DNA from: Rhodocyclales bacterium GT-UBC
GTDB taxonomy: Bacteria; Pseudomonadota; Gammaproteobacteria; Burkholderiales; Rhodocyclaceae
Length of the DNA stretch: 64,000 nt
Assembly (NCBI GenBank): GCA_003583745.1
Contig: QXPY01000006.1
Span: 124,001-188,000 of the forward strand
Reading direction: 5' to 3'
The notes beneath the pieces are model-generated. The model saw only the letters and a list, made by a program, of their open reading frames with translations. It was not told where the DNA came from and made no database searches. Of the stretch, positions 52,523 through 64,000 are shown in pieces. Positions within the stretch are counted from its first letter, which is position 1. Each line of letters starts with the position of its first letter. The position numbers and the translations under genes were made by a program.

Positions 52523-52566
52523 GCGCGCCGGCCCAAAGCTGGCCCGGCGCGCTGCCGCCGGGCCAG
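52523..52566. repeat. Two overlapping, mutually exclusive hairpins after fghA
   Basis: Hairpin A: GCGCGCCGG (52523-52531) with CCGGCGCGC (52544-52552). Hairpin B: CTGGCCCGGC (52539-52548) with GCCGGGCCAG (52557-52566). They share bases 52544-52548, so only one can form at a time. Located just past the fghA stop on the minus strand; no T-run. Could be a GC-rich transcript end. Confidence 0.45.
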
Positions 52567-52575
52567 GCTCCGGTA

Positions 52576-53418
52576 CTACTTGAGCGCTGCGGCGTGGTGG
52601 CGCAAGTGATCGTCGATGAAGCTGGCGATGAAGAAATAGCTGTGGTCGTAACCGGCCTGCTGGCGCAGCGTCAGCGGATGGCCGGCGGCGCTGGCGGCGG
52701 CTTGCAGCGCCTCGGGCTTGAGCTGGACGGCGAGAAACTGGTCGCGGTCGCCCTGGTCGATCAGGATCGGCAGCTTTTCGCCGGCCGTGGCGAGCAACTG
52801 GCTGGCATCCCACTCGCGCCATAACGCCCGGTCTTCGCCCAGGTAACGGGAGAAGGCTTTTTCGCCCCAGGGCACGGCCGCCGGGTTGCAGATCGGCGCG
52901 AAGGCCGACAGCGACTGGTAGCGGCCCGGATTGCGCAGGGCGCAGACCAGGGCGCCGTGCCCACCCATCGAGTGGCCGAAAATGCCGCGCCGCTCGCCGA
53001 CGGCGAAGTTGGCTTCGATCAGGGCCGGCAGTTCCTGCACCACGTAGTCGTGCATGCGGTAGTGCTTTGCCCACGGGGCTTGCGTCGCGTTCAGGTAGAA
53101 GCCGGCGCCGTGGCCGAAATCCCAGCCGCCATCCGGGTCGCCCGGCACCTCGGCGCCGCGTGGGCTGGTGTCGGGGGCGACGATGATCAGGCCGAGTTCG
53201 GCCGCCAGCCGGAAAGCGCCGGCTTTCTGCATGAAGTTCTCGTCGGTGCAGGAGAGGCCGGACAGCCAGTAGAGCACCGGCAGCTTTTCACCCTGTTCCA
53301 TCTGCGGCGGCAGGTAGATCGAGAACACCATGTCGCAGTTGAGCGTGCTGGCGCGGTGCCGGTAACGCTTGAGCCAGCCGCCGAAGCTTTTCTGGCAGGA
53401 GAGATTTTCCAGGGACAT
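52576..53418 (-). CDS. fghA: S-formylglutathione hydrolase
   Basis: 280 aa from the ATG at 53418, which sits 8 nt after GAGG; an ATG at 53424 is too close to that site. Alpha/beta hydrolase of the esterase D group: [40 protein letters not shown], nucleophile elbow [23 protein letters not shown] and the catalytic histidine in GYDHSYFF. Hydrolyses S-formylglutathione to formate and glutathione. 10 bp after frmA on the same strand, the standard formaldehyde detoxification pair. Confidence 0.94.
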   Translation of the reverse strand: MSLENLSCQKSFGGWLKRYRHRASTLNCDMVFSIYLPPQMEQGEKLPVLYWLSGLSCTDENFMQKAGAFRLAAELGLIIVAPDTSPRGAEVPGDPDGGWDFGHGAGFYLNATQAPWAKHYRMHDYVVQELPALIEANFAVGERRGIFGHSMGGHGALVCALRNPGRYQSLSAFAPICNPAAVPWGEKAFSRYLGEDRALWREWDASQLLATAGEKLPILIDQGDRDQFLAVQLKPEALQAAASAAGHPLTLRQQAGYDHSYFFIASFIDDHLRHHAAALK

Positions 53419-53428
53419 CGTCATCGCC

Positions 53429-54605
<1,177 letters not shown>

Positions 54606-54671
54606 TCGCCATTCGGTAATTGATTGTTGCTGTATGGGGATAATCCGGCGAGGCGCCGGGGAAGGGCAAAA

Positions 54672-55571
54672 ATGAGTCGTTGGGATGGTCTGGACGAGTT
54701 CGTGGCGGTGGCCGAGTGCGGCAGCTTTTCGCGGGCGGCCGAGCGTTTGCGCCTGTCGTCGTCGCATGTCAGCCGGCAGGTGGCGCTGCTCGAAGAGCGC
54801 TTGCAGGCCCGGTTGCTCTACCGGACGACGCGCCGGGTGTCGCTGACCGAGGCCGGGCAGACCTTTCTCGCCCGCTGCCAGCGCCTGGTCGAGGAGCGCG
54901 ACGAGGCTTTCCTCACCATCGGCGACCTGCACAGCGCGCCGACCGGGCTGCTGCGCATGACGGCGGCGGTGGCCTACGGCGAGCGTTTCATCGTGCCACT
55001 GGTCAATGATTTCATGGCCCAGTATCCGGCGCTGAAGGTCGAGATCGAGCTGACCAACCGCACGCTCGACATGGTGCATGAAGGTTTCGACCTGGCGATC
55101 CGCCTCGGCCGGCTCAACGAGTCGAGCCTGGTGGCGACCCGGCTGGCGCCGCGGGCGATGTACCTGTGTGCCGCGCCGGCCTATCTCGAACGCTATGGCC
55201 GGCCGCACACCTTGTCCGAGCTGGCCGGGCACAACTGCCTGGTGGGCACCGGCGATACCTGGCTGTTCCGCCAGGACGAGCGCGAGGTGCAGTTCCGGCC
55301 GACCGGCAACTGGCGCTGCAACAGCGGCCAGGCGGTGCTCGACGCGGCCTTGCGCGGTTTCGGCCTGTGCCAGTTGCCCGACTATTACGTGCTCGACCCC
55401 TTGCGCCGGGGCGAGCTGGTCTCCTTGCTCGAAGCCAACCAGCCGCCGGGGGCAGCCGTCTGGGCGGTCTATCCGCAACGGCGCTATTCGCTGCCCAAGG
55501 TCCGCCTGTTGCTCGACGCGCTCAAGCTCGGGCTGGCAGCGCGGCCGGAATATGCCGCCGCGCCGGCCTAA
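54672..55571 (+). CDS. LysR-family regulator divergent from frmA
   Basis: 299 aa from the ATG at 54672. DNA-binding domain: DGLDEFVAVAECGSFSRAAE, LSSSHVSRQVALLEERLQAR, LLYRTTRRVSLTEAGQTFLA; effector domain about 90-290 with AAPAYLERYGRPHTLSELAG and FRPTGNWRCNSGQAVLDAAL. Belongs to the large CrgA/AaeR-like subgroup. The 127-bp gap to frmA with opposite orientation suggests it controls the formaldehyde operon. Inducer unknown. Confidence 0.9.
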   Translation: MSRWDGLDEFVAVAECGSFSRAAERLRLSSSHVSRQVALLEERLQARLLYRTTRRVSLTEAGQTFLARCQRLVEERDEAFLTIGDLHSAPTGLLRMTAAVAYGERFIVPLVNDFMAQYPALKVEIELTNRTLDMVHEGFDLAIRLGRLNESSLVATRLAPRAMYLCAAPAYLERYGRPHTLSELAGHNCLVGTGDTWLFRQDEREVQFRPTGNWRCNSGQAVLDAALRGFGLCQLPDYYVLDPLRRGELVSLLEANQPPGAAVWAVYPQRRYSLPKVRLLLDALKLGLAARPEYAAAPA

Positions 55572-55620
55572 TCGGACTGACAGCGCGTGGTGGCTGGGGG
55601 CTTTTGCAATGAGGCCAAAA

Positions 55621-55652
55621 ACAAAGGCCACATCAGCGGATGTGGCCTTTGT
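55621..55652 (-). terminator. Intrinsic terminator of the PEP-CTERM gene
   Basis: Perfect 14-bp stem ACAAAGGCCACATC (55621-55634) and GATGTGGCCTTTGT (55639-55652), loop of 4. On the minus strand it is followed by a short T-run. It may also stop the LysR transcript from the other side. Confidence 0.75.
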
Positions 55653-55702
55653 CGATATGGCTGGGTAAAGCGCAGGCGGATACGAAAACTTTGCCTGGCG
55701 GC

Positions 55703-56347
55703 TTAGTTCGATTTCGTCTTGCGACGGGAGAAGCCAAGTCCTGCCAAGCCGAGACCGATAAGGGCAAGAGAGGCCGGTTCCGGAATGTTGTTGGCGCTTT
55801 CACCGATTTGATAGGAAATGAATTCGCCGGATACTGCGTCCGTCACCGTATAGGTTCCGGATACCAGGCCGAGGCTGGCGAAGTTCGTATTGGCAAAAGT
55901 CCAATTCTGATCCGGCGACCAAAGACCGTTTACCAGGTCGGCGCGCTCAACGCCCAAGCCAGGGGTGATGACGCTGTCCCAGATGTAGGTGGCAAATCCC
56001 TTGCTTCCGCTATCAATGCTCGACACTCCAAGCCAGAATGTGTCCCACAAGCCACTGGAGCTCCATGCCGAGTAGTCGGTTCCGTTATGGAAACCGAAGG
56101 AAATATCGATCGAGCCAACACTGGTTCCACCCATGATCGAGGTGTTGCCGTAATACTGAATGCCAGTCCCACCCCAGCTGGAGGCACTGTTCTGGAGTAC
56201 CAGCTGGTTGGTGTCGATGCTTCCGGAAGACGTCATCGTGACGTTGTTTCCGACTTCGGAAAAGGTGAATGTCAAACCGGCCAAGGCAGGGGCGGAGGCG
56301 AGGGCGAACAGGGCGGAAACAGCCAGCGAGCAGAGTTTTTTGTTCAT
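55703..56347 (-). CDS. PEP-CTERM sorting-domain protein
   Basis: 214 aa. Signal peptide MNKKLCSLAVSALFALASAP ending at ALA near residue 23; a mature beta-rich domain with no recognised enzyme motif and many Ser, Thr, Asn and Gly (GNNVTMTSSGSIDTNQLVLQ, SWGGTGIQYYGN); and a C-terminal tripartite signal of PEP motif (NIPEPAS), hydrophobic helix (LALIGLGLAGLGF) and basic end (SRRKTKSN). Expected to be processed by an exosortase and exported to the surface or biofilm matrix. No exosortase gene in the window. Confidence 0.9.
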   Translation of the reverse strand: MNKKLCSLAVSALFALASAPALAGLTFTFSEVGNNVTMTSSGSIDTNQLVLQNSASSWGGTGIQYYGNTSIMGGTSVGSIDISFGFHNGTDYSAWSSSGLWDTFWLGVSSIDSGSKGFATYIWDSVITPGLGVERADLVNGLWSPDQNWTFANTNFASLGLVSGTYTVTDAVSGEFISYQIGESANNIPEPASLALIGLGLAGLGFSRRKTKSN

Positions 56348-56654
56348 GGTGAGATAGGTGACTCGAAAAAAAGTTTTTTCGAGAAAAGCAAAAATTCGGC
56401 CATGTAAATTTATTTATATAAATCAAATTGATGGCTGTTAGTAGGGTAATGGTGTGTAAGAAATTCCGACAGTTCTTGAGTGCTTGCTCGAAACGCTTGC
56501 ATCCTGCGTCGTGTACGCCGATCAAGCGTATTTCTGCGCTGTCTTGTTGAAGAAGCAAGGGCTTTCCATTGTGCCTGGCACAGTGGTTCGCTCCCCGTCG
56601 CCCCGGCTAGAATCACCGCCTGTTCAAAGCAGTTGAGCGAGAAAGGTCGAGGGT
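56348..56654. other. AT-rich intergenic region between divergent PEP-CTERM and def genes
   Basis: 307 bp with no gene. Contains the leader hairpin of the PEP-CTERM gene (56362-56383), the palindrome TTTATATAAA at 56413-56422, and TGTGC-ctg-GCACA at 56570-56582. Much lower GC than the genes on either side. Promoters for both genes are expected here. Confidence 0.5.
56362..56383 (-). promoter_or_regulatory. Hairpin in the 5' leader of the PEP-CTERM gene
   Basis: CTCGAAAAAA (56362-56371) and TTTTTTCGAG (56374-56383) form a perfect 10-bp stem, ending 14 nt before the ATG. No Shine-Dalgarno sequence is seen between hairpin and ATG on the minus strand, so translation may depend on this structure. 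Function inferred only. Confidence 0.4.
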
Positions 56655-57176
56655 ATGGCGGTACGTAGCATTCTGCGCATGGGCGATCCGCGCTTGTTCA
56701 AGGTGGCGGCGCCGGTCGAGGATTTTTCCAGCCCGCAGTTGGCGGCGCTGATCGAGGACATGTTCGACACCATGGCAGCAGCCGGCGGCGTCGGGCTGGC
56801 CGCGCCGCAGATCGGCGTCGATCTGCAACTGGTGATTTTCGGCTTCGAGAAAAGCGAGCGCTATCCGGATGCCGAGGCCGTGCCGCAAACCATCCTGATC
56901 AATCCGCTGATCACGCCGCTCGGCGACGACGAAGAAAGCGCCTGGGAGGGCTGTCTGTCGGTGCCGGGCCTGCGCGGCATGGTGCCGCGCCCGGCGCGCA
57001 TCCGTTACCAGGGCTTCGACCCGGCCGGGCAGGTGATCGACCGGACGGTCGCGGGCTTTCATGCCCGCGTCGTCCAGCACGAGTGCGATCACCTGATCGG
57101 CCGGCTCTATCCGTCGCGGATTCGCGACTTTCAGCAGTTCGGTTTTACCGAGGTGCTGTTTCCCGACCTGAAGTAG
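56655..57176 (+). CDS. def: Peptide deformylase
   Basis: 173 aa metalloprotease removing the N-formyl group from new proteins. The three signature motifs are intact: [10 protein letters not shown] (45-54), EGCLSVPG with metal ligand Cys100, and QHECDHLIG with His142, His146 and catalytic Glu143. Site GAGGGT before the ATG at 56655. No fmt gene beside it, so possibly the second of two deformylases in the genome. Convergent with the pirin gene after 6 bp. Confidence 0.95.
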   Translation: MAVRSILRMGDPRLFKVAAPVEDFSSPQLAALIEDMFDTMAAAGGVGLAAPQIGVDLQLVIFGFEKSERYPDAEAVPQTILINPLITPLGDDEESAWEGCLSVPGLRGMVPRPARIRYQGFDPAGQVIDRTVAGFHARVVQHECDHLIGRLYPSRIRDFQQFGFTEVLFPDLK

Positions 57177-57182
57177 CCTATT

Positions 57183-58073
57183 TCAGGCAGTCAGAGACTG
57201 GACGTGGGCGGCTTCGAACAGGCCGGCCTGGTAGTCGCGCGCCGCCTGCTGGATCTCGTCGTTGGTGTTCATCACGAACGGACCCCACTGGGCGATCGGC
57301 TCCTTGAGCGGGTTGCCGGCCGCGATCAGCAGGCGTGAATCCTCGCTCGCCGTGACCCGGATGCCGTTGCCGCCATCGTTGGCGAGGATCGCCATGTGGC
57401 TGTCCGGTACCGTGGTGCCGGCGATCTCGACGCTGCCCCGGTAGGTGTAGGTAAAGGCGTTGAAACCGGGCGGGATCGCCTGTTCGAAGCTGCTGCCGGC
57501 CGGCAGATGCACGTCGAGGTAGAGCGGCTCGGTATCCGGACGCTGCACCGCGCCGGCGACGCCATGGCTGGCACCGGCAATGACGCGGACGCGCACGCCG
57601 TCGTCGCGGCGGTATTCGGGAATCGCCGCGCTCGGGATGTCGCGGTAGAAGGGCGCGATCATCTTGTTCTTGGCCGGCAGGTTGAGCCAGAGCTGGAAGC
57701 CTTCCATCAGGCCTTCTTCCTGTTCCGGCATTTCCGAATGCAGCAGGCCGCTGCCGGTGGTCATCCACTGGGCGCCGCCCGGCCCGAGTAGGCCTTCGTT
57801 GCCGACGCTGTCGTGGTGGCGCATGCGGCCGGCGATCATGTAGGTGACGGTTTCAAAGCCGCGATGCGGGTGATCGGGGAAACCGCCGATGTAGTCGTCC
57901 GGATTCTCGTTGCGGAAGGCATCGAGCATCAGGAAGGGGTCGAGGCGGCGTTGCAGGTTCTGGGTCAGTACGCGGGTCAGGCGGACACCGGCGCCGTCCG
58001 AGGTGAGGACGCCCCGGACCAGGCGTTCGACCTGGCGGACTTGCGACAGGGGATATTCGGCAGAAACGGTCAT
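57183..58073 (-). CDS. Pirin-family protein
   Basis: 296 aa from the ATG at 58073, preceded by AAGGAG; an ATG at 58094 is less likely. Pirin bicupin: RRLDPFLMLDAFRNENPDDY, FPDHPHRGFETVTYMIAGRM (metal-binding histidines), GGAQWMTTGSGLLHSEMPEQ, MEGFQLWLNLPAKNK. The C-terminal cupin carries GFNAFTYTYRGSVEIAG. Some pirins have quercetinase activity; others regulate. Located after azoR (59 bp) on the same strand, a common pair. Confidence 0.92.
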   Translation of the reverse strand: MTVSAEYPLSQVRQVERLVRGVLTSDGAGVRLTRVLTQNLQRRLDPFLMLDAFRNENPDDYIGGFPDHPHRGFETVTYMIAGRMRHHDSVGNEGLLGPGGAQWMTTGSGLLHSEMPEQEEGLMEGFQLWLNLPAKNKMIAPFYRDIPSAAIPEYRRDDGVRVRVIAGASHGVAGAVQRPDTEPLYLDVHLPAGSSFEQAIPPGFNAFTYTYRGSVEIAGTTVPDSHMAILANDGGNGIRVTASEDSRLLIAAGNPLKEPIAQWGPFVMNTNDEIQQAARDYQAGLFEAAHVQSLTA

Positions 58074-58132
58074 GATGGGGCTCCTTGCAGGCATGGTCCG
58101 CCAGCCGGGGGGGCTGGTGGCAGTCTGGATAA

Positions 58133-58729
58133 TCAGGCGAGGGCGGCGATTTCGGCTTCGGCCTGGGCAAAGGCCTGGCTGGCTGCGTCGGCGCCCATGG
58201 CGAGGCCTTCGGCATAGACGAAGCTGACATCGGTCATGCCGAGGAAAGCCAGCACGCTCTTCAAGTACGGCACCTGCGAGTCGGCCGGGGTGTCGCGGTA
58301 GAGACCGCCACGGGCCAGGGCGATGTAGACCTTCTTGCCCTTGAGCAGGCCTTCCGGACCGTTGGCGGTGTAGCGGAAGGTGACGCCGGCACGGGCGATG
58401 GCATCGATCCAGGTCTTCAGCTGGACGGGCACGCCGAAGTTGTACATCGGCACGCCGAGGACGATGGCGTCGGATGCCTGGACCTGGGCGATCAGTGCGT
58501 CGTCGAGGGCGACGCGGGCGGCTTGTTCAGGCGTGCGCTGTTCGGCCGGGGTGAAGAGGGCGCCGAGCGAAGGCTCGTCGAGGACCGGATGCGGCTGGCT
58601 GGCCAGGTCGCGCAGTTCGAGCTTGGCGCCGGGGTTGGCGGCCAGCAGGCGCTGGCTGATGGCATCGGCCAGACGGGTCGAGTTGGAACCCTGGGAACGG
58701 GCGCTGGCGTTGATTTGCAGAATGTTCAT
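58133..58729 (-). CDS. azoR: FMN-dependent NADH-azoreductase
   Basis: 198 aa flavodoxin-like quinone/azo reductase. FMN-binding N-terminus [20 protein letters not shown], then [20 protein letters not shown] and [20 protein letters not shown] as in AzoR. Uses NADH to reduce quinones, azo and nitro compounds, acting against thiol and electrophile stress. Good ribosome-binding site (GGAGATTCCC) before the ATG. Divergent from the LysR gene at 58865, which probably controls it together with the pirin gene. Confidence 0.93.
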   Translation of the reverse strand: MNILQINASARSQGSNSTRLADAISQRLLAANPGAKLELRDLASQPHPVLDEPSLGALFTPAEQRTPEQAARVALDDALIAQVQASDAIVLGVPMYNFGVPVQLKTWIDAIARAGVTFRYTANGPEGLLKGKKVYIALARGGLYRDTPADSQVPYLKSVLAFLGMTDVSFVYAEGLAMGADAASQAFAQAEAEIAALA

Positions 58730-58864
58730 GGGAATCTCCGGTTGGGGTTGGGTTTCTCGGCCAGCCCTGCGCTGACCATGGAGTGCATTCTATTGATGCA
58801 ATCGTGGCACCAGAAGTCCTTGAAATGGGTATGATTGTTCCGATATTGAAACGATAGGCGCGCC

Positions 58865-59785
58865 ATGAGTCTCGATGCCAACGACCTGATTCTCTTCGCC
58901 CGGATCATCGATGCCGGCAGTTTTTCCCGTGCCGCCGAACAGACCGGCTTGCCCAAATCGACGCTGTCGCGCCGCATCACTCAGCTTGAAGCGAGGCTGG
59001 GCGAACGGCTGCTGACGCGCAGCACGCGCCGGCTGGCGATTACCGAGTTCGGCGAGCGCATTCTTGAACATGCCCGCCGCCTGCTCGAGGAAACCGAGGC
59101 GGCGACGGCGATGGCGCTGCATCGCCAGGGCAAGCCGCGCGGCACGCTGCGGGTCGCCATGCCGCCCGATTTCGTCGAGCTGGACCTGACGCAGTTCCTG
59201 CTCCAGTTTGCCGCTGCCTACCCGGAGGTCAGCCTGGAGCTGGATCTTTCGCCACGTCGGGTCGACCTGCTGGCCGAACGTTTCGATTTGGCCATCCGTG
59301 CCGCGGCGCAATTGCCGGACGACGCGACACTGGTTGCCCGGCAACTGTTTCGGCAAAGCGCACAGCTCTATGCCAGCCCGGCCTACCTGGCCCGCTACGG
59401 CACGCCGGCGGCACCGGCCGAACTGCTGCAGCACGTCTGCCTGCGTCTGATCAGCGGCAATGGCGAAACCCTGCCGTGGAAGCTGACGCGCGGCAACGAA
59501 ACCTGGGAGGGCCTGCCCAGTGGCCCGCTGGCGGCCAATTCGCTGGGCCTGCAGCGCAATCTGGCAGCCCACGGCATGGGTATTGTCGCGCTCTCCGAAA
59601 TCTTCGCCCGCGAATGGGTGGCGAAAGGCCTGCTGCTGCCGGTGCTGCCCGATTGGCAACTGCCGGCGGTCACCATCTGGTGCGTCACCCCGGGTCGCCG
59701 CCTGCAACCGGCGCGAACCACCGTCTTTATCGACATGCTGCGCAAGGTGCTGATGGAAAAGACCGGAGGCGTGGCCGGCGGCTAA
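58865..59785 (+). CDS. LysR-family regulator divergent from azoR
   Basis: 306 aa. DNA-binding domain: DANDLILFARIIDAGSFSRA, LPKSTLSRRITQLEARLGER, LLTRSTRRLAITEFGERILE; effector domain about 95-295 with LFRQSAQLYASPAYLARYGT and PNSLGLQRNLAAHGMGIVALS-type end (here AANSLGLQRNLAAHGMG). CrgA/AaeR-like subgroup. The 135-bp gap to azoR suggests control of azoR-pirin. It precedes ohr on the same strand by 211 bp, so control of ohr is also possible. Ligand unknown. Confidence 0.9.
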   Translation: MSLDANDLILFARIIDAGSFSRAAEQTGLPKSTLSRRITQLEARLGERLLTRSTRRLAITEFGERILEHARRLLEETEAATAMALHRQGKPRGTLRVAMPPDFVELDLTQFLLQFAAAYPEVSLELDLSPRRVDLLAERFDLAIRAAAQLPDDATLVARQLFRQSAQLYASPAYLARYGTPAAPAELLQHVCLRLISGNGETLPWKLTRGNETWEGLPSGPLAANSLGLQRNLAAHGMGIVALSEIFAREWVAKGLLLPVLPDWQLPAVTIWCVTPGRRLQPARTTVFIDMLRKVLMEKTGGVAGG

Positions 59786-59852
59786 TTGGGCAACTGGAAA
59801 TAGACCATTTCGCCCTGGGCGATAGTGGGCGGGTTGGCTAATGGTTAAATAC

Positions 59853-59879
59853 TATCAATGATATAAAGCCAATTCATTG
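59853..59879. promoter_or_regulatory. AT-rich palindromes upstream of ohr
   Basis: TATCA-a-TGATA at 59853-59863 and the overlapping repeat CAATGA (59856-59861) / TCATTG (59874-59879), about 120-140 bp before the ohr ATG in a 211-bp gap. Such clustered half-sites suit a peroxide-responsive regulator (OxyR or LysR type), but this is inference. Confidence 0.4.
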
Positions 59880-59996
59880 GAGCTATTTTTTAGCGGCACC
59901 TAGACTGCATCCATCGAGTCGTAAGCGGCGTGACAGATTGATCCCGGTCATCGGCAAAGCGCGACTTTTCATGGACCGACAGATCAAGGAGTCGCA

Positions 59997-62710
<2,714 letters not shown>

Positions 62711-62718
62711 TCCGGGGC

Positions 62719-62766
62719 AGGGCGTTCCCCCGGCTGGCAGGACGAAGCCAGGCGGAACGCCCTTTA
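62719..62766 (+). terminator. Terminator-like hairpin after katG
   Basis: Arms AGGGCGTTCC (62719-62728) and GGAACGCCCT (62754-62763), perfect over 10 bp, with an inner CTGGC/GCCAG stem and a short TT after it. Weak T-run. Confidence 0.65.
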
Positions 62767-62796
62767 TCGCAGCAAGCACCGTTTAACAAGATTTGA

Positions 62797-63078
62797 ATGA
62801 TGCCGCTTCCCGATTTTGCTGAATTCGAGCGCCAGGCCCTGGGCGAAGGCTTCGACCAAGTGCTCGAACGGATTTGGGCCCCCGATACCGTGGTGCCCAC
62901 CCACGACCATCCGTTTTCCGTCAAGGCGCTGGTGGTGGCAGGCGAGATGTGGCTGACGGTGGGGGAGCAGACGCAGCATCTGCTGCCGGGAAATACCTTC
63001 GAGCTCGATCACAGCGCGCCGCATGCCGAACGTTACGGCCCTGCCGGCGCCACCTACTGGGTGGCGCGGCGAAATTGA
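62797..63078 (+). CDS. Small cupin-domain protein
   Basis: 93 aa, cytosolic. One cupin barrel: PTHDHPFSVKALVVAGEMWL with the metal-binding His-His pair, GEQTQHLLPGNTFELDHSAP and HAERYGPAGATYWVARR. Such single cupins bind a metal and small ligand; reaction unknown. The ATG at 62797 is followed by a second ATG, either may be used; no strong ribosome-binding site. After the katG terminator, so probably separately transcribed. Its stop abuts an orphan PEP-CTERM tail. Confidence 0.8.
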   Translation: MMPLPDFAEFERQALGEGFDQVLERIWAPDTVVPTHDHPFSVKALVVAGEMWLTVGEQTQHLLPGNTFELDHSAPHAERYGPAGATYWVARRN

Positions 63079-63203
63079 CCAGGCACTGGTGCCGCTATAA
63101 CTTCTTCCCCAGCAATACCGTTCCGGAGCCGTCGTCTCTGGCTTTGCTCGGGTTGGCATTGGCCGGCGGCAGTTTGGTGCGCCGTCGCGCCCAGCGCACT
63201 TGA
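63079..63203 (+). pseudogene. Remnant of a PEP-CTERM gene (sorting tail only)
   Basis: The frame ending with the TGA at 63203 encodes TVPEPSSLALLGLALAGG and SLVRRRAQRT, a complete PEP-CTERM sorting signal (PEP motif, hydrophobic helix, basic end). No signal peptide or mature domain precedes it: upstream the frame runs into the cupin gene in another phase. It looks like the 3' stump of a deleted PEP-CTERM gene. It ends 36 bp before a strong terminator that probably belonged to it. Confidence 0.75.
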
Positions 63204-63238
63204 GGCTGATTGCTCGAGTCTGATGGCTCGATTCCACG

Positions 63239-63264
63239 AACGGGGGCTGCGGCCCCCGTTTTTC
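63239..63264 (+). terminator. Intrinsic terminator after the PEP-CTERM remnant
   Basis: CGGGGGC (63241-63247), loop TGCG, GCCCCCG (63252-63258), then TTTTT. Perfect GC-rich stem. Confidence 0.88.
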
Positions 63265-63439
63265 ATTGTGGCGCGGTCCGGGTCACGGCGCTAAGCGGTG
63301 CCGGACGCCGGGAAGTTCGGCGGGGTGCGACAAAGCGTCGCGCGACAATTTGTCCAATTTTCGGGGGCGGATGGCGCAATTAGGATGACGACCTCCAGTC
63401 CGCCATCCGGTGGGCGAAACCTGATTGTCGAGGTCATCC

Positions 63440-64000
63440 ATGTCTGCTTTGCCGGTTCGTCTTCTTTTCGCCTTCGCCATTGCCCTGAGCGCGCAATTTG
63501 CCCATGCCGCCTCGGCGGACGAGGATTTCCGGCGTGCTGCGAAGTTGCACAAAGCGGGCGAAACGGCGCAGGCGGTAGCGATCTGGCAGCGCTGGGCCGA
63601 GCAAGGGCAAGCCGATGCCGCCTACAACCTGGCGATCATCCACCATTATGGCGACGGTGTAGCGCTCGATTACGCCAAGGCCATGGCCTGGTATCGCCAG
63701 GCGGCCGAAAAGGGTGACAAGCCGTCGCAATTCCAGATCGGCCTGATGTACCAGAACGGCGAAGGGGTGGAGGCCAATCAGGAAGAAGCGCATCGCTGGT
63801 TTACCCAGCATCTGCAGCATCATCTTCACCACCAGCACGACCCCAAAATGGTGGCGTGGCGGCAGCAGGCGCTGGCCTTGATCGACGAACGGGATCGGCG
63901 CGAACAAGCGGCGCTGGCCCGCCAGAACGGCCAGCGAATCCTGGCCGAGTTGAAGCAGCGGGCGCTGCCGCAGGCACCCTTGTCAGCCGAACGCCTGGCC
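63440..64000 (+). CDS. Secreted Sel1/TPR-repeat protein (5' part; runs off the window)
   Basis: 187 codons present, open to the last base. Signal peptide MSALPVRLLFAFAIALSAQF ending at AHA near residue 23. Then Sel1-like repeats: AIWQRWAEQGQADAAYNLAI, HHYGDGVALDYAKAMAWYRQ, AAEKGDKPSQFQIGLMYQNG, EGVEANQEEAHRWFTQHL. A His-rich stretch (HLQHHLHHQHD) and a charged helix follow. Periplasmic scaffold or interaction protein is the family-level expectation. The 175 bp upstream after the terminator should contain its promoter. Confidence 0.85.
   Translation, partial: MSALPVRLLFAFAIALSAQFAHAASADEDFRRAAKLHKAGETAQAVAIWQRWAEQGQADAAYNLAIIHHYGDGVALDYAKAMAWYRQAAEKGDKPSQFQIGLMYQNGEGVEANQEEAHRWFTQHLQHHLHHQHDPKMVAWRQQALALIDERDRREQAALARQNGQRILAELKQRALPQAPLSAERLA

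Noticed and set aside
56576-56594. TGGCAC...TTCGC as a sigma-54 promoter before def
   Set aside because: The GG-GC distance is one base too long and the -12 element is poor.

Overview
The window is a GC-rich (roughly 60-65% G+C by eye), gene-dense bacterial chromosome segment with 62 supportable protein-coding genes (two cut by the window edges) plus one gene remnant. I see no tRNA, rRNA, CRISPR array, transposase or integrase. The gene mix points to a free-living betaproteobacterium, most likely Rhodocyclales (Dechloromonas/Azonexus-like): a phasin, PEP-CTERM proteins, several GGDEF/EAL/HD-GYP proteins, the ispD-ispF-thpR and tsaB-rimI-udg-lplT neighbourhoods, cyanate use, and a urea-type binding protein. 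The taxon is an inference from gene content only.

Layout. 1-4.8 kb (minus strand): 5' part of upp, then a hydrolase-like gene overlapping the AMMECR1/MEMO1/radical-SAM triad (amrS, amrA, amrB), then a DUF4010 membrane protein. 4.9-11.9 kb (plus): a chain of overlapping genes, ispD-ispF-thpR followed by a signalling block (HD-GYP protein, 981-aa multi-domain EAL protein, small domain protein, HDOD protein). 11.9-13.9 kb (minus): OmpR-type two-component pair. 14.1-16.5 kb: DUF3106 protein, tsaB, rimI, udg; then lplT facing them. 18.1-31.3 kb (plus): small membrane protein, LysR regulator, alr, radA, GGDEF-EAL protein, FtsX-like permease, YgiQ radical SAM protein, truncated hemoglobin, typA. 31.5-36.5 kb: phasin, DUF2798 protein, GNAT enzyme, divergent nhaR/nhaD, OmpA-like lipoprotein.

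36.5-40.8 kb (minus): a cyanate cluster, DJ-1/PfpI enzyme then cynA-cynB-cynD-cynS in transcription order. 41.2-49.0 kb (plus): an operon-like type I restriction-modification island of the EcoR124I (type IC) kind, hsdM - RelA/SpoT-domain gene - small membrane protein - hsdS - rhuM - hsdR. Gaps are at most 15 nt, and the specificity gene carries three in-frame 12-bp TAEL repeats. The RelA/SpoT-like nucleotidyltransferase and its overlapping one-helix partner inside a restriction operon are the most unusual content of the window and are my candidate for an undescribed defence or toxin-antitoxin module.

49.2-52.4 kb (minus): NarL-type two-component pair next to an orphan UrtA-like binding protein. 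52.6-55.6 kb: glutathione-dependent formaldehyde detoxification (frmA, fghA) with a divergent LysR gene. 55.7-58.7 kb: PEP-CTERM protein, peptide deformylase, pirin, azoreductase. 58.9-62.7 kb: LysR regulator, ohr and katG for peroxide defence. The window ends with a cupin, a stranded PEP-CTERM tail and the start of a Sel1-repeat protein.

Many long open frames opposite real genes are high-GC shadows and are omitted. Start codons were chosen from ribosome-binding sites, overlaps and family N-termini; doubtful ones are flagged.
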